From Arsukibacterium perlucidum DSM 18276 (GTDB taxonomy: Bacteria; Pseudomonadota; Gammaproteobacteria; Enterobacterales; Alteromonadaceae): DNA of 64,000 nucleotides. The stretch covers positions 29,835-93,834 of the forward strand of contig NZ_KB907714.1 in assembly GCF_000382165.1 (NCBI RefSeq), in the 5' to 3' direction. Of the stretch, positions 53,616 through 63,686 are shown in pieces. A program made the position numbers and the translations under genes. Numbering within the stretch: position 1 is the first letter of the stretch; each line of letters begins with the position of its first letter. The notes beneath the pieces are model-generated. The model saw only the letters and a list, made by a program, of their open reading frames with translations. It was not told where the DNA came from and searched no databases.

Positions 53616-54145
53616 TGCAACCAAGACGCAAAAAACGCCTGTTTTCGATTTTACTGATTATCAGCCTTATAGCCGGTGCCATTGGCGCCATGCTGTATGC
53701 GTTGCAGCAAAATATTGATTTATTTTATACCCCGACCCAGTTGGTGGAGGGGCTGGGCAAAGACAAAGTAAAGCCGGTGGTTGGCCAGCGACTGCGAATT
53801 GGCGGCATGGTAGTGCAGGGCACAGTGTCGCGGGATGCGCAAAGTTTAAAAGTACGGTTTCAACTGGTTGATACCGGCCCCACGGTATGGGTGGAATTTG
53901 AAGGTATTTTACCCGACTTGTTCCGGGAGGGGCAGGGTATTGTGGCGCAGGGTACATTGCTTGCTCCAGACGTTATTAAGGCCAGTGAAGTCTTGGCCAA
54001 GCATGACGAAGAATATATGCCGGCGGAAGTGGCTGAAGCAATGAAGGGTATCAGACACGTGCCGCCATCACAGGCGAATTTCCCTGTTATCGAAAGTTCG
54101 GTAGCAGATGGCTACAGTAACCCAAAAGATAAACCAACTTATTAA
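53615..54145 (+). CDS. ccmE: Haem chaperone CcmE
   Basis: CcmE carries haem covalently in the periplasm. The protein has 176 residues. An N-terminal anchor (about 8-29) is followed by an OB fold. The haem-binding His is in [11 protein letters not shown], with the partner Tyr a few residues on. The C-terminal tail is flexible. Confidence 0.95.
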   Translation: MQPRRKKRLFSILLIISLIAGAIGAMLYALQQNIDLFYTPTQLVEGLGKDKVKPVVGQRLRIGGMVVQGTVSRDAQSLKVRFQLVDTGPTVWVEFEGILPDLFREGQGIVAQGTLLAPDVIKASEVLAKHDEEYMPAEVAEAMKGIRHVPPSQANFPVIESSVADGYSNPKDKPTY

Positions 54146-54156
54146 GGGGCGAGGCG

Positions 54157-56136
54157 ATGATAGCTGAATATGGCCAGCTGGCACTGACCTTTGCCCTGGT
54201 GTTGTCTTTTTTGTTGTCTGCGGTACCACTTTATGGCAGTTTTAGTGGTAATCAAAGGGCTTTGCTGCAAGCTAAGCCGCTGGCGATTGGCCTGTTTATT
54301 TTCTGTTTGCTGGCAAAGCTGGCGCTGGTTCATGCCTTTTTAACCAGTGACTTTACCGTCATTAATGTCGCGACCAACTCCAGTTCTATTTTACCCTGGT
54401 ATTATCAAATCACGGCCAGCTTTGGCTCACATGAAGGCTCAATGTTGCTGTGGATTTTAATGCTGGCCGGCTGGACTGCTTTGGTCGCAATATTCTCCAA
54501 AGGCTTGCCACTGCTAATGCAGGGGCGCATTTTGGGCGTGCTGGGGCTAATTAATATCGGCTTTATTGCCTTTTCCTTGTTTATGTCAAACCCCTTTGCC
54601 CGCAGTTTGCCGTTTTATCCGGTTGAGGGGATGGACCTTAATCCGTTGTTGCAGGATTTCGGTATGATCATCCATCCGCCACTGCTTTATATGGGCTATG
54701 TTGGCTTTGCTGTGTCGTTTGCTTTTGCCATTGCGGCATTAATTGGCGGTAAGTTTGACAGCACCTGGGCCCGTTGGGCCCGACCATGGACCCTGGCAGC
54801 CTGGTTGTTTTTAACGCTTGGCATTATGTTTGGCAGCTGGTGGGCTTACCATGAACTGGGCTGGGGCGGTTGGTGGTTCTGGGATCCGGTAGAAAATGCT
54901 TCATTCTTGCCATGGTTGGTGGGTACCGCATTATTGCACAGCCTGGCGGTAACGGAAAAACGCGGTACTTTTAAGTCCTGGACCGTATTACTGGCACTGG
55001 GTGCCTTTTCATTAAGCCTGGTTGGTGCATTTTTGGTGCGCTCCGGGGTGCTGGTGTCAGTGCATTCTTTTGCAGCCGACCCTGATCGGGGCATCTTTTT
55101 ACTGGTATTCCTGTTACTGGTTATCGGTGGTTCGTTGGCATTATATGCCAGCCGGATGAACTCGGTGCGCAGTCAGGCCCGCTATCAGTTGTTTTCGCGG
55201 GAAGTGATGTTGTGGGGTAATAATGTCTTTTTATTAACGGCTACTCTGGTGGTGTTTCTTGGCACCTTATTTCCGCTGTTTCATAAAGAACTTGGCCTTG
55301 GCACCATCTCTATTGGCGAGCCGTTTTTTAACCAGATGTTCTACTACCTGACCATTCCGTTCGCGCTGCTGCTGGGGCTTGGCCCCTGGGTGCGCTGGAA
55401 ACAACAGCCATTAAAGCCATTGCTGGGGCCACTGAGCCTGATTGCTGTTGCCAGTCTGGTGCTTGCCTTGGGCACCCTTGCTGCAATGCAGAGTGTGCAG
55501 GCCAATTTAGCGCTGCTGGGCTTACTGTTAGGTGCCTGGGTGGGCGTATCTGCGCTGTATGAACTGTACCAGCGAATGAGCCAGTTTGGTTCTGTCACCA
55601 AAGGTGCCTTTAAATTGCATGCCAGCCACTATGGCATGACTATCGCTCACATCGGCTTTGCCGTGCTGGTGGTTGGGGTTGCGATGACCAAAACCTATAG
55701 TGTTGAGCGTGATGTACGCATGCAGGTAAATGATAGTATTAGTCTGGCTGGCTATAACTTTACCTTGCTTGAAGTGTACCCGTTAGATGGGCCAAATTAC
55801 GGCGGTGAAGCGGCAGAAATAGCAGTGCATAACAGCAAAGGACAGCTACTTACTCAGCTGCATGCTGAAAAACGTTTCTATACGATTCAGCGTACCGTGA
55901 TGACAGAATCTGCAGTCCACGCCCGCTTAAGCCGTGACTTATACGTGTCGCTGGGTGAAGCCCTGCCGGGTGATGCCTGGGCGCTGCGGCTGTATGTTAA
56001 GCCTTTTGTGCGCTGGATTTGGCTCGGTGGCTTGTTAATGGCGCTGGGGGCGTTGGTGGCACTGCTCGATAAACGCTACCGGCGCAGCGGCGCAAGTTTG
56101 GCTGCAGCTGACAGAGCGGAGGCCAGCAATGCGTAA
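54157..56136 (+). CDS. ccmF: Cytochrome c haem lyase subunit CcmF
   Basis: CcmF attaches haem to apocytochrome c together with CcmH and CcmI. The protein has 659 residues with about 14-15 membrane helices. The WWD domain HELGWGGWWFWDPVENASF is intact, as are nearby periplasmic His residues (for example SFGSHEGSMLLWI). The 3' end overlaps ccmG by 8 bases. Confidence 0.95.
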   Translation: MIAEYGQLALTFALVLSFLLSAVPLYGSFSGNQRALLQAKPLAIGLFIFCLLAKLALVHAFLTSDFTVINVATNSSSILPWYYQITASFGSHEGSMLLWILMLAGWTALVAIFSKGLPLLMQGRILGVLGLINIGFIAFSLFMSNPFARSLPFYPVEGMDLNPLLQDFGMIIHPPLLYMGYVGFAVSFAFAIAALIGGKFDSTWARWARPWTLAAWLFLTLGIMFGSWWAYHELGWGGWWFWDPVENASFLPWLVGTALLHSLAVTEKRGTFKSWTVLLALGAFSLSLVGAFLVRSGVLVSVHSFAADPDRGIFLLVFLLLVIGGSLALYASRMNSVRSQARYQLFSREVMLWGNNVFLLTATLVVFLGTLFPLFHKELGLGTISIGEPFFNQMFYYLTIPFALLLGLGPWVRWKQQPLKPLLGPLSLIAVASLVLALGTLAAMQSVQANLALLGLLLGAWVGVSALYELYQRMSQFGSVTKGAFKLHASHYGMTIAHIGFAVLVVGVAMTKTYSVERDVRMQVNDSISLAGYNFTLLEVYPLDGPNYGGEAAEIAVHNSKGQLLTQLHAEKRFYTIQRTVMTESAVHARLSRDLYVSLGEALPGDAWALRLYVKPFVRWIWLGGLLMALGALVALLDKRYRRSGASLAAADRAEASNA

Positions 56137-56716
56137 ACTACTGTTTTTTATGCCGCTGGCACTGTTCCTGGCCCTGGCGTCGTTTTTATTCAGTGGCTTG
56201 TTTTCCAATCCGATGGAGCGCGAGTCGGTCACTACTAATAAACCGCTACCAGCCTTTAATTTGCCTGATTTAATGAACCCGGAACAACGCTGGCAGCCAG
56301 AGTTGTTGCTTGGCGAAACCTTTTTGCTGAATGTATGGGGAACCTGGTGCCCCACCTGTAATGCTGAACTGAGTTATATGACCGAGCTGAAGCAACAGGG
56401 CGTTAAAATTGTCGGTTTATACTACGTGCTGCCGGCCGATCCGATGCTGGGCGAGCGCTTTGATTTAACCGAGCTGCAACTGGACGTTAGTAATAAATTG
56501 CAACAGCAAGGCAATCCTTATCAGTTTAATATTCTGGATTTTGAGCGTAGCCTGGCACTGGACCTGGGAGTAAGTGGTGCGCCGGAAACCTTTATTATCG
56601 ATAGCCTGGGTATAGTGCGGGCGCATCATATTGGTGATATTAACCCGCAGGTCTGGCGCAATAAACTGGCACCGATTTATCAGCAGTGGCGCCAGCAGGA
56701 CGGAACCAAACCATGA
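56129..56716 (+). CDS. ccmG: Thiol:disulfide interchange protein CcmG/DsbE
   Basis: CcmG is a membrane-anchored thioredoxin-like protein that reduces apocytochrome c or CcmH. The protein has 195 residues. An N-terminal anchor (about 4-26) is followed by a thioredoxin fold with the active site WGTWCPTCNAE and cis-Pro region SGAPETFIID. It overlaps ccmH by 4 bases. Confidence 0.94.
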   Translation: MRKLLFFMPLALFLALASFLFSGLFSNPMERESVTTNKPLPAFNLPDLMNPEQRWQPELLLGETFLLNVWGTWCPTCNAELSYMTELKQQGVKIVGLYYVLPADPMLGERFDLTELQLDVSNKLQQQGNPYQFNILDFERSLALDLGVSGAPETFIIDSLGIVRAHHIGDINPQVWRNKLAPIYQQWRQQDGTKP

Positions 56717-57183
56717 AAATTTTTATTTGGTTAATCGTTGTGTTAATGCTTGGCTTGCCTGTTCAGGCAACTGAAGAAGTATTGAGCTTTGAAAATGAGG
56801 CTCAGCGGCGGCTGTATCTGCAGCTCACTGCAGAATTGCGTTGCCCGCAATGTCAAAATCAGAATATTGCCGATTCCAACGCAGTGGTATCGGTAGATAT
56901 GCGCCAGAAAACCTACGACATGATTATGCAGGGCAGTAATCGCGGTGAAGTGCTGGACTATATGATTAACCGTTATGGTAATTTTGTGCATTACCAGCCA
57001 CCCGTTAATCGCTATACCTTATGGCTGTGGCTGGCCCCGCTGTTAATGCTGCTGGGACTGGTTGGCTTGCAGCTGAAACGTCGCCAGCAGCAGGCTAACG
57101 AGCCGTTATCTGTGCAGCCGCAACCAGAGAGCCTGGACGCTGAGCTGGATAAACTGATTGAACAATACCGGAGTAAAAAATGA
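56713..57183 (+). CDS. ccmH: Cytochrome c maturation protein CcmH
   Basis: CcmH holds the apocytochrome thiols. The protein has 156 residues. It has a signal peptide (about 1-19), the conserved LRCPQCQNQNIADSNA with its CxxC, and a C-terminal membrane helix (about 100-120, LWLWLAPLLMLLGLVGLQL). I chose the ATG at 56713, overlapping the ccmG stop; an upstream in-frame ATG would add 9 residues before the signal peptide. The stop overlaps ccmI. Confidence 0.93.
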   Translation: MKIFIWLIVVLMLGLPVQATEEVLSFENEAQRRLYLQLTAELRCPQCQNQNIADSNAVVSVDMRQKTYDMIMQGSNRGEVLDYMINRYGNFVHYQPPVNRYTLWLWLAPLLMLLGLVGLQLKRRQQQANEPLSVQPQPESLDAELDKLIEQYRSKK

Positions 57184-58385
57184 TGTTATGGCCGTTGCTG
57201 TTTGTCGCCGTGATGATGCTGGCGCTTAGTGCCATTATTATCAGTTGGCCCCGGAAGGCCAGTGCTGCTAATAACCAAACACCGCTGCAATTGTTTGAAG
57301 AACGGCTGCAATTACTAGCATTAGCCCGCGACAGCGGCGAGCTTGCCGAACAAGATTTTGCCAGTGCGGCGGCAGAGTTAAAGCAACAGTTTAACCAGCA
57401 ACAGCAACAAACAATAAGTTATAGCCAACCTAAGCGGCAATTGGGGTGGCACCTGGGGTTAGTTTTCTTTGTGCTGGTTGCGGTCGCGTTAATATACCGG
57501 TTTAACGGCCATTACACCGAACTGGCAGACTGGCAGCAAGCCAAAACCGATTTAGCCAGCTACGGTGAGCGTTCACTACTGGGGCAGGGCGAGCCGTTAT
57601 CCGAGCATGAAACCCGCTTATTTGCGCTGGCGCTGCGCACCAAGCTGGCCGAGGAGGGGGATGATGCGATAGCCTGGATGTTACTTGGCCGCATCTGGAT
57701 GTCACAAGGGTTAATGGAAGATGCGATAGAGGCGTTTGAAAAATCACTGGCGTTGAGCCCGAACCGGATCCCGCTGCTGTTAAATTTTTCACAGGCATTA
57801 ATTGTGGTGGGCGGCGATGAAAACCTGGCCAGGGCCGGGCGCGCGGTGGTCAGAATTTTACTGACCGAACCAGATAACCTGGATGCCATGTCGCTAATGG
57901 CATTAATTGCTCATGAAAAAGGCGATACCGCAGAGGCAGTTAAAGCCTGGAGTTTGTTGGCAGAGCAACTTGAACCAACTGATCCACGTTACCCACTGGT
58001 GATAAGTAAACTTAGTGAGCTGGGTGTCGATAACACAGCCAGTATTGGCCGGCAAATCCGGGTTAAGTTAACGGTAGCGCCGCAACTGGCTGCAGCCAAC
58101 CCGGATGCCAGTTTGTTTTTGTTTGCCCGGGCTGTAGATGGCCCTAATTTACCCTTGGCAGTGCAACGGATCCCGCTGCCCAGTGGCGAAGTAGAATTGC
58201 TACTGGATGAAAACATGGCGATGCAGGCTGACTGGAGCCTGATCCAGGCTGATCAGGTTGTGGTTGTTGCCCGGATGTCGCAGGCCGGTACCGTCGATAA
58301 AATGGCGGGTGATCTGCAGGTAGAATCCGAAGTTCTTACTTTTAACGATGCAAAAATCAGCGTCACGCTGACCCTGGAACCCTGA
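57180..58385 (+). CDS. ccmI: Cytochrome c maturation TPR protein CcmI
   Basis: CcmI binds the C-terminus of apocytochrome c and presents it to CcmFH. The protein has 401 residues. Two membrane helices (about 3-21 and 83-104) enclose a Gln-rich cytoplasmic loop. The TPR region follows (about 160-270, with AWMLLGRIWMSQGLMEDAIE). A beta-rich C-terminal domain completes it. It ends one base before mlaA. Confidence 0.92.
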   Translation: MMLWPLLFVAVMMLALSAIIISWPRKASAANNQTPLQLFEERLQLLALARDSGELAEQDFASAAAELKQQFNQQQQQTISYSQPKRQLGWHLGLVFFVLVAVALIYRFNGHYTELADWQQAKTDLASYGERSLLGQGEPLSEHETRLFALALRTKLAEEGDDAIAWMLLGRIWMSQGLMEDAIEAFEKSLALSPNRIPLLLNFSQALIVVGGDENLARAGRAVVRILLTEPDNLDAMSLMALIAHEKGDTAEAVKAWSLLAEQLEPTDPRYPLVISKLSELGVDNTASIGRQIRVKLTVAPQLAAANPDASLFLFARAVDGPNLPLAVQRIPLPSGEVELLLDENMAMQADWSLIQADQVVVVARMSQAGTVDKMAGDLQVESEVLTFNDAKISVTLTLEP

Positions 58386-58386
58386 C

Positions 58387-59235
58387 ATGGTAGTTAACAA
58401 TTTTAAGCATCGTCTAGCGCTGACTTTGCTGCTGACCAGCGCGCTGGCTATCGGCGGTTGTGCCAGTAAGCCTGAGTCGCCCTCACCACAAACGATGCAG
58501 TCAACAAATGGCAGCAACGACTATGTCGAAGCAGCAGAGACAGCGCAGACAGAAGCGCCGGCTTATGCCGACCCCCGCGATCCGCTCGAGCGACTTAACC
58601 GGCCCTTGTGGGATTTTAACTACGATGTGCTCGACAAGTATCTGCTGCGCCCGGTCACTGTCGGCTATATGACCGTCGTGCCCAAACCTGCCCGCAAAGG
58701 TTTAATTAATGTGGTTGAAAACCTGAATGAACCGGCCAGCTTCCTGAATGGCTTGCTGCAAGCTAAACCCGGGCGGGCAGCAGTCAGTGCCGGCCGTTTT
58801 CTGGTAAATTCTACTGTTGGCGTTTTTGGTCTGTTTGACGTAGCGACTAGAATTGGTCTGGCAGAAGCTGAAGAAGATTTTAACCAAACATTGGCCGTTT
58901 GGGGTGTGGGCGATGGCGCCTACTTAATGATCCCTGCGCGAGGGCCAACCACGGTTCGGGGCACTGCTGGTGGTATTGTCGATGGTTTATACTTTCCGCT
59001 TGGTTTATTAAATACACCACTGACCATAACCCGTTTTGCGATCAACGCCCTGGACAGCCGCGAACAACTGATGAATGTCGAACAAATGCTGGAAGACTCA
59101 CTTGACCCCTACGCCTTTGTCAAAGAGTCTTATTATCAACGCCAGGAGTTTAAATTATACGACGGTAATCCGCCGCAGCCCGAGGAAGAAGAGCTGGACG
59201 ACGAGCTGCTGGACTATCTCGACGAATTCCAATAA
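58387..59235 (+). CDS. mlaA: Outer membrane lipid asymmetry lipoprotein MlaA (VacJ)
   Basis: MlaA removes mislocated phospholipid from the outer leaflet of the outer membrane and passes it to MlaC. The protein has 282 residues. The signal peptide ends in a lipobox (AIGGC, Cys about 25). The MlaA domain starts DPRDPLERLNRPLWDFNYDV and includes GAYLMIPARGPTTVRG. It has an acidic C-terminal tail. It is almost fused to the ccm operon with a one-base gap. A REP palindrome follows 7 bases after its stop. Confidence 0.93.
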   Translation: MVVNNFKHRLALTLLLTSALAIGGCASKPESPSPQTMQSTNGSNDYVEAAETAQTEAPAYADPRDPLERLNRPLWDFNYDVLDKYLLRPVTVGYMTVVPKPARKGLINVVENLNEPASFLNGLLQAKPGRAAVSAGRFLVNSTVGVFGLFDVATRIGLAEAEEDFNQTLAVWGVGDGAYLMIPARGPTTVRGTAGGIVDGLYFPLGLLNTPLTITRFAINALDSREQLMNVEQMLEDSLDPYAFVKESYYQRQEFKLYDGNPPQPEEEELDDELLDYLDEFQ

Positions 59236-59241
59236 ATAAAA

Positions 59242-59291
59242 TCACTCTGACCCCTTTTTCGGCATTAGCAAACAAAAAAGGGGTCAGAGTG
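59242..59291. repeat. REP-like palindrome copy 3, mlaA/wecB gap
   Basis: The arms (CACTCTGACCCCTTTTT at 59243-59259 and its complement at 59275-59291) flank a 15-base loop. The order of the arms is reversed relative to the other copies, and the core has four Cs rather than three. The left arm ends in TTTTT, so it may act as a weak terminator for the ccm-mlaA transcript. Confidence 0.88.
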
Positions 59292-59323
59292 CTTAAAATG
59301 GATATACAGGATTAAGGATTATT

Positions 59324-60460
59324 ATGATAAAAGTACTCAGCGTATTCGGAACCCGCCCCGAAGCTATTAAAATGGCACCTCTGGTTAATTTGTTAAAAGA
59401 TGACAGTGAAATTGACAGCCGGGTTTGTGTTACCGGACAGCATCGGGAAATGCTGGATCAGGTGCTCAGCCTGTTTGCAATTGAGCCAGAGTATGATTTG
59501 GCAATTATGAAATCCGGCCAGGATTTGTATGACGTTACCACCAGTATTCTATTGAAAATAAAACCGGTACTGCGCGATTTTCAACCCGACATCGTGCTGG
59601 TGCATGGTGATACCAGTACCACTTTTGCTGCGGCACTGGCCTGTTACTACGAAAAAATAGCGGTTGGCCATGTAGAGGCAGGGCTGCGAACCGGCAACAT
59701 TTACAGCCCCTGGCCGGAAGAAGCGAACCGCAAGCTAACGGGTGCAATTACCAGTTTACATTTTGCCCCTACCGATACCTCTGCAGCTAATTTGCTGGCT
59801 GAAAATGTTGCCGCCAGCACTATCGTGGTTACCGGCAATACTGTAATTGATGCGCTGCTGCAGGTAGTAAGCAAAATTGGTCAGGACGAAAAACTCAACA
59901 CTGCCTTCGCCAAACAGTTTCCCTATGGTCAGCATGGCCGGCGCTTAATTTTGGTTACCGGCCATCGTCGGGAGAGCTTTGGTGATGGCTTTGAGCAAAT
60001 TTGTGCCGCCCTGGCTGAGCTGGCTAAAGCCTTTCCTGATTGCGATATCGTCTATCCGGTGCATTTAAACCCCAACGTCCGCGAGCCGGTGTTTCGTTTG
60101 CTGAGCGACGTTTCTAATGTTCATTTGATACCGCCCCAGGATTATCTGCCGTTTGTCTACTTAATGAGTAACGCCACTATCGTCTTAACCGACTCTGGTG
60201 GAATTCAGGAAGAAGCCCCTTCACTGGGTAAGCCAGTGCTGGTAATGCGCGACACCACCGAACGACCTGAAGCCGTAAGTGCCGGTACCGTTAAATTGGT
60301 GGGTACTGACCGCCAGAAAATTGTTGAGCAGGTAAGCCGCTTATTAACTGACAACGAGTATTATCAGAGCATGAGCTTTGCACATAACCCTTATGGCGAT
60401 GGAAAGGCTTGCCAGCGGATTGTTACTGCGATTAAACAAAAAATGGCCAGCAGCAATTAG
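59324..60460 (+). CDS. wecB: Non-hydrolysing UDP-GlcNAc 2-epimerase WecB
   Basis: WecB interconverts UDP-GlcNAc and UDP-ManNAc for surface polysaccharides. The protein has 378 residues, GT-B fold. It has [13 protein letters not shown] at the start, [26 protein letters not shown] and [20 protein letters not shown] with TERPEA. The segment distinguishes it from the hydrolysing LegG in the same window. No wecC for ManNAcA is adjacent; the next two genes act on other UDP-sugars. Confidence 0.92.
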   Translation: MIKVLSVFGTRPEAIKMAPLVNLLKDDSEIDSRVCVTGQHREMLDQVLSLFAIEPEYDLAIMKSGQDLYDVTTSILLKIKPVLRDFQPDIVLVHGDTSTTFAAALACYYEKIAVGHVEAGLRTGNIYSPWPEEANRKLTGAITSLHFAPTDTSAANLLAENVAASTIVVTGNTVIDALLQVVSKIGQDEKLNTAFAKQFPYGQHGRRLILVTGHRRESFGDGFEQICAALAELAKAFPDCDIVYPVHLNPNVREPVFRLLSDVSNVHLIPPQDYLPFVYLMSNATIVLTDSGGIQEEAPSLGKPVLVMRDTTERPEAVSAGTVKLVGTDRQKIVEQVSRLLTDNEYYQSMSFAHNPYGDGKACQRIVTAIKQKMASSN

Positions 60461-60484
60461 CGTTTAGCCGGTCTTAACAGTAGT

Positions 60485-60513
60485 TTAAATCAGTTTGTCA
60501 GCTGTGGTATTAT
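60485..60513 (+). promoter_or_regulatory. Possible promoter before the wbpP-like gene
   Basis: An extended -10 (TGGTATTAT, hexamer 60508-60513) is preceded at 17 bases by TTAAAT, a poor -35. It lies in the 100-base gap after wecB. Weak on its own. Confidence 0.3.
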
Positions 60514-60560
60514 CGACAACTAATTTTAGGCTCAGAAAAAATAACAGCAATGGAGATGAA

Positions 60561-61586
60561 ATGGATTTTAGCAAGCTAATCAATAGCTTAAAATGCGATG
60601 ATGGAGCTCATCGTTGGCTGATCACTGGCTGTGCCGGCTTTATTGGTTCAAACTTATTGCAGGCGCTACTTGCCGCTAACCAACAGGTTACCGGCCTGGA
60701 TAACTTTGCAACCGGACATCAGCGTAATTTGGATGAAGTGCAACGCCTGGTAACTCCTGAACAGTGGCAACGCTTTAGCTTTATTGAGGGTGATATCCGT
60801 GACCCTGAGCATTGCAAGCAAGCCGTAGCCGGTGCTGATTATGTGCTGCATCAGGCCGCGCTCGGTTCGGTGCCTCGCTCGCTGGCCGATCCGGTAACGA
60901 CCAACGAAGTGAATATCAGTGGCTTTCTGAATATGCTGGTAGCTGCCCGCGATGCCGGGGTTAAACGCTTTGTTTATGCGGCTTCCAGCTCTACCTATGG
61001 TGACCACCCGGCGCTACCCAAGGTTGAAGCCAACATCGGTAAGCCATTATCACCTTATGCTATCACCAAGTATGTCAACGAACTGTACGCCGAGGTGTTC
61101 AGCCGCAGTTATGGTTTTCATAGTATTGGTTTGCGTTACTTTAATGTATTTGGCCCGCGGCAAGACCCTAACGGTGCCTATGCCGCTGTGATCCCGAAGT
61201 GGACAGCCGCGATGATCGCCGGCGAGAAAGTTGTGATTAACGGCGACGGTGAAACCAGCCGCGATTTTTGTTTTGTTGATAACGCCGTGCAGGCTAATCT
61301 GCGTGCCGCTCTGGCAAATATCGAGCAAAGCGAAGTATTTAACGTCGCAGTGGGAGACAGAACCACCCTGAACCAGTTATTCAGTGCTATTCAAAGTGCG
61401 CTGGCTGGTAATGGTATTGCTTACGCACATGCGCCGGAATATGCTGATTTCAGACCTGGCGATGTTCGTCACTCTCAGGCTGACGTCAGCAAAGCACGAC
61501 TTATGCTAGGTTATTTGCCAAGCCACACCATTAACGAAGGTATCGCAGTAGCGATGCCCTGGTATATTGCCCAGCCAGCCAAATAA
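60561..61586 (+). CDS. wbpP: UDP-GlcNAc/UDP-GlcNAcA C4-epimerase (WbpP/TviC-like)
   Basis: This extended SDR epimerase makes UDP-GalNAc or UDP-GalNAcA. The ATG at 60561 gives 341 residues, the same as WbpP; GGAG precedes it. The open frame continues 22 codons upstream but without a ribosome site. It has the NAD motif [12 protein letters not shown], the catalytic ASSSTYG Ser and YAITKYVNE Tyr-xxx-Lys, and [21 protein letters not shown], typical of the family. The dehydrogenase gene follows 16 bases on. Confidence 0.9.
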   Translation: MDFSKLINSLKCDDGAHRWLITGCAGFIGSNLLQALLAANQQVTGLDNFATGHQRNLDEVQRLVTPEQWQRFSFIEGDIRDPEHCKQAVAGADYVLHQAALGSVPRSLADPVTTNEVNISGFLNMLVAARDAGVKRFVYAASSSTYGDHPALPKVEANIGKPLSPYAITKYVNELYAEVFSRSYGFHSIGLRYFNVFGPRQDPNGAYAAVIPKWTAAMIAGEKVVINGDGETSRDFCFVDNAVQANLRAALANIEQSEVFNVAVGDRTTLNQLFSAIQSALAGNGIAYAHAPEYADFRPGDVRHSQADVSKARLMLGYLPSHTINEGIAVAMPWYIAQPAK

Positions 61587-61602
61587 TGGCAAAAGGAAAG
61601 AT

Positions 61603-62880
61603 ATGACAGCTTTAACAGATGCAAAACTGGCTATAATCGGCCTCGGATACGTTGGTCTGCCGTTGGCAGTAGAATTTGGTAAGCATTATCAGACCCTCGG
61701 TTTTGATATTAATCAGGCGCGGGTAGCCGAATTAAAAAGCGGGACTGATCACACGCTTGAGGTTAGCAGCGAAGAGCTGGCCAGTGCCGCTAACCTGCAA
61801 TTCAGCCATCAGCTGGATGACTTAAAAAGTGCCAATATTTATATCGTCACCGTGCCAACACCGATAGATGAACACCGCCGGCCCGATTTAACCCCGTTAA
61901 TTAAAGCCTCCGAAACCCTGGGTAAAGTAATCAGCCCTGGCGACATCGTTATCTACGAATCTACCGTTTACCCTGGCGCTACCGAAGAAGACTGTATTCC
62001 GGTAATTGAGCGGGTCAGCGGCCTTAAGTACAACCTGGATTTTTATGCCGGTTACAGCCCTGAACGCATTAACCCGGGCGATAAAGAGCATCGGGTTACC
62101 ACTATTAAAAAGGTCACCTCAGGTTCAACACCAGCTATTGCTGCAACGGTTGACGCGTTATATGCCAGCATCATTACGGCTGGTACTTATCAGGCCAGCA
62201 GCATCCGGGTAGCCGAAGCGGCTAAAGTCATCGAAAATACCCAGCGTGATCTAAATATTGCGCTGATTAACGAGCTGGCAGTGATTTTCAATAAGCTTGG
62301 CATCGACACTGAAGAAGTATTGCTGGCAGCCGGCACTAAATGGAACTTTCTGCCATTCAGGCCAGGTTTAGTAGGTGGCCATTGTATCGGGGTCGACCCG
62401 TATTACTTAACCCATAAAGCGCAATCTATAGGCTATCACCCGGAAGTTATTCTGGCTGGTCGGCGGATTAACGACAGCATGGGCCGCTATGTGGTCAGCG
62501 AGCTGGTTAAAGCTATGGTGAAAAAACGCATCCATGTTGCCGGCGCCAAAGTGCTGTTAATGGGCTTAACCTTTAAAGAAAACTGCCCTGATATCCGCAA
62601 TACCAAAGTCATTGATATCGTCAACGAGTTAAAAGAATACGGTGTCACGGCTGATGTCTTCGATCCCTGGGTTGATGCAAAAGAGGCTGAACATGAATAC
62701 GGTATAACGCCTATTAGCAGCCCGGAAGCTGGCAGTTACGATGCTATTATTCTGGCTGTCGCCCACAAACAGTTTCGCGACATGGGTGCCAAAGGCATCA
62801 AAGCCCTGGCTAAACCGGAGCATATCGTTTACGACCTGAAATATCTGCTCAGCGCCGATGAAGCCGATTTAAGGTTGTAA
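61603..62880 (+). CDS. wbpO: UDP-N-acetylhexosamine 6-dehydrogenase (WbpO/TviB-like)
   Basis: This enzyme oxidises C6 of UDP-GlcNAc or UDP-GalNAc to a uronate. The ATG at 61603 (AAAGGAAAG upstream) gives 425 residues. It has the N-terminal Rossmann motif [45 protein letters not shown] and the catalytic Cys in [29 protein letters not shown] is near the C-terminal domain. With the WbpP-like gene it fits the TviB/TviC or WbpO/WbpP pair of Vi antigen and O-antigen synthesis; which order of reaction applies is open. Confidence 0.9.
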   Translation: MTALTDAKLAIIGLGYVGLPLAVEFGKHYQTLGFDINQARVAELKSGTDHTLEVSSEELASAANLQFSHQLDDLKSANIYIVTVPTPIDEHRRPDLTPLIKASETLGKVISPGDIVIYESTVYPGATEEDCIPVIERVSGLKYNLDFYAGYSPERINPGDKEHRVTTIKKVTSGSTPAIAATVDALYASIITAGTYQASSIRVAEAAKVIENTQRDLNIALINELAVIFNKLGIDTEEVLLAAGTKWNFLPFRPGLVGGHCIGVDPYYLTHKAQSIGYHPEVILAGRRINDSMGRYVVSELVKAMVKKRIHVAGAKVLLMGLTFKENCPDIRNTKVIDIVNELKEYGVTADVFDPWVDAKEAEHEYGITPISSPEAGSYDAIILAVAHKQFRDMGAKGIKALAKPEHIVYDLKYLLSADEADLRL

Positions 62881-62908
62881 CTGCTAAATCCCCAAACCCA
62901 TAAATCGT

Positions 62909-62951
62909 AAAAAGGGTCAGAGTGAATAATTTATTCACTCTGACCCTTTTT
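62909..62951. repeat. REP-like palindrome copy 4, 3' end of the RAYT gene
   Basis: Two 21-base perfect arms (AAAAAGGGTCAGAGTGAATAA and complement) are separated by a single T. Bases 62935-62951 encode the last residues and the stop of the minus-strand transposase. It also lies 28 bases after the dehydrogenase gene and could terminate that transcript. Confidence 0.92.
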
Positions 62952-63627
62952 CAGGCCTGCCTTTGTTTCGCCGACCAAAACTAATGTTGTACTTGTTAGT
63001 TATGTGTTGTACAAAACTTTCGTTCGCTAACGGGTAGTTATGCTTAATAGCGTCGCGGATTTGCTTTAACTCATTTTCCGGAAAATTCTGCTCAAATAGT
63101 GCCCGGTAGTTTTCTAAACGCTTTGCAGGCGTATCCGCTAAATTCAGATAAACCTGATGTGGAGTAACAATTCCTATTGGTACGCCTCTGGCATTAGTCT
63201 GGTAACTGGACCAGTGATATTCTGCTGGGTGGGCTACCAGATTGGCCCGAACCGGATTTAATTCGATATAACGCTGACAAGCCAGAAAGTACTGATCGGT
63301 ATCGACTAGACTATCTTTAAAGCGTCCGTCCCACAACGTACCAACCCGTTGATAACGTTTATTAAAATAGTGCACATAGTCTCGTCCCAGATTCTGCATG
63401 ACATTCGAGATCTTTCCATCCTGACCTGCCGTCATTAGCAAATGAACATGATTACTCATCAGTACAAAAGCATGAAGCTGCACCTGATAAACTGACAGGC
63501 ATCTCTCTAATATTGACAAATAGCACGCCTTGTCAGTTTCATCAAAAAAACAATTGTTTCGGTTGTGGCCCCGTTGCACCACATGATATGGCATGTTAGC
63601 TATAAGATATCGTTTTCTGCGAGACAT
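62935..63627 (-). CDS. REP-associated tyrosine transposase (RAYT, Y1_Tnp family)
   Basis: RAYTs are domesticated IS200/IS605-type HUH nucleases thought to spread REP palindromes. The protein has 230 residues. It has PYHVVQRGHNRNNCFF, the metal-binding HUH pair in MSNHVHLLM (His60, His62) and the likely nucleophile Tyr120 in CQRYIELNPVRANLV. GTLWDGRFKDSLVD is also typical. The last five residues (EKGSE) and the TGA are encoded by the flanking REP copy. A second REP copy lies 60 bases upstream of its start. No terminal inverted repeats or target duplication are seen beyond these. Confidence 0.9.
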   Translation of the reverse strand: MSRRKRYLIANMPYHVVQRGHNRNNCFFDETDKACYLSILERCLSVYQVQLHAFVLMSNHVHLLMTAGQDGKISNVMQNLGRDYVHYFNKRYQRVGTLWDGRFKDSLVDTDQYFLACQRYIELNPVRANLVAHPAEYHWSSYQTNARGVPIGIVTPHQVYLNLADTPAKRLENYRALFEQNFPENELKQIRDAIKHNYPLANESFVQHITNKYNISFGRRNKGRPEKGSE

Positions 63628-63686
63628 ATTGATATTAAGTTAATTTAAGTTTTAAAAAACATAGCAAAAAATACCTATAAAGCAAT

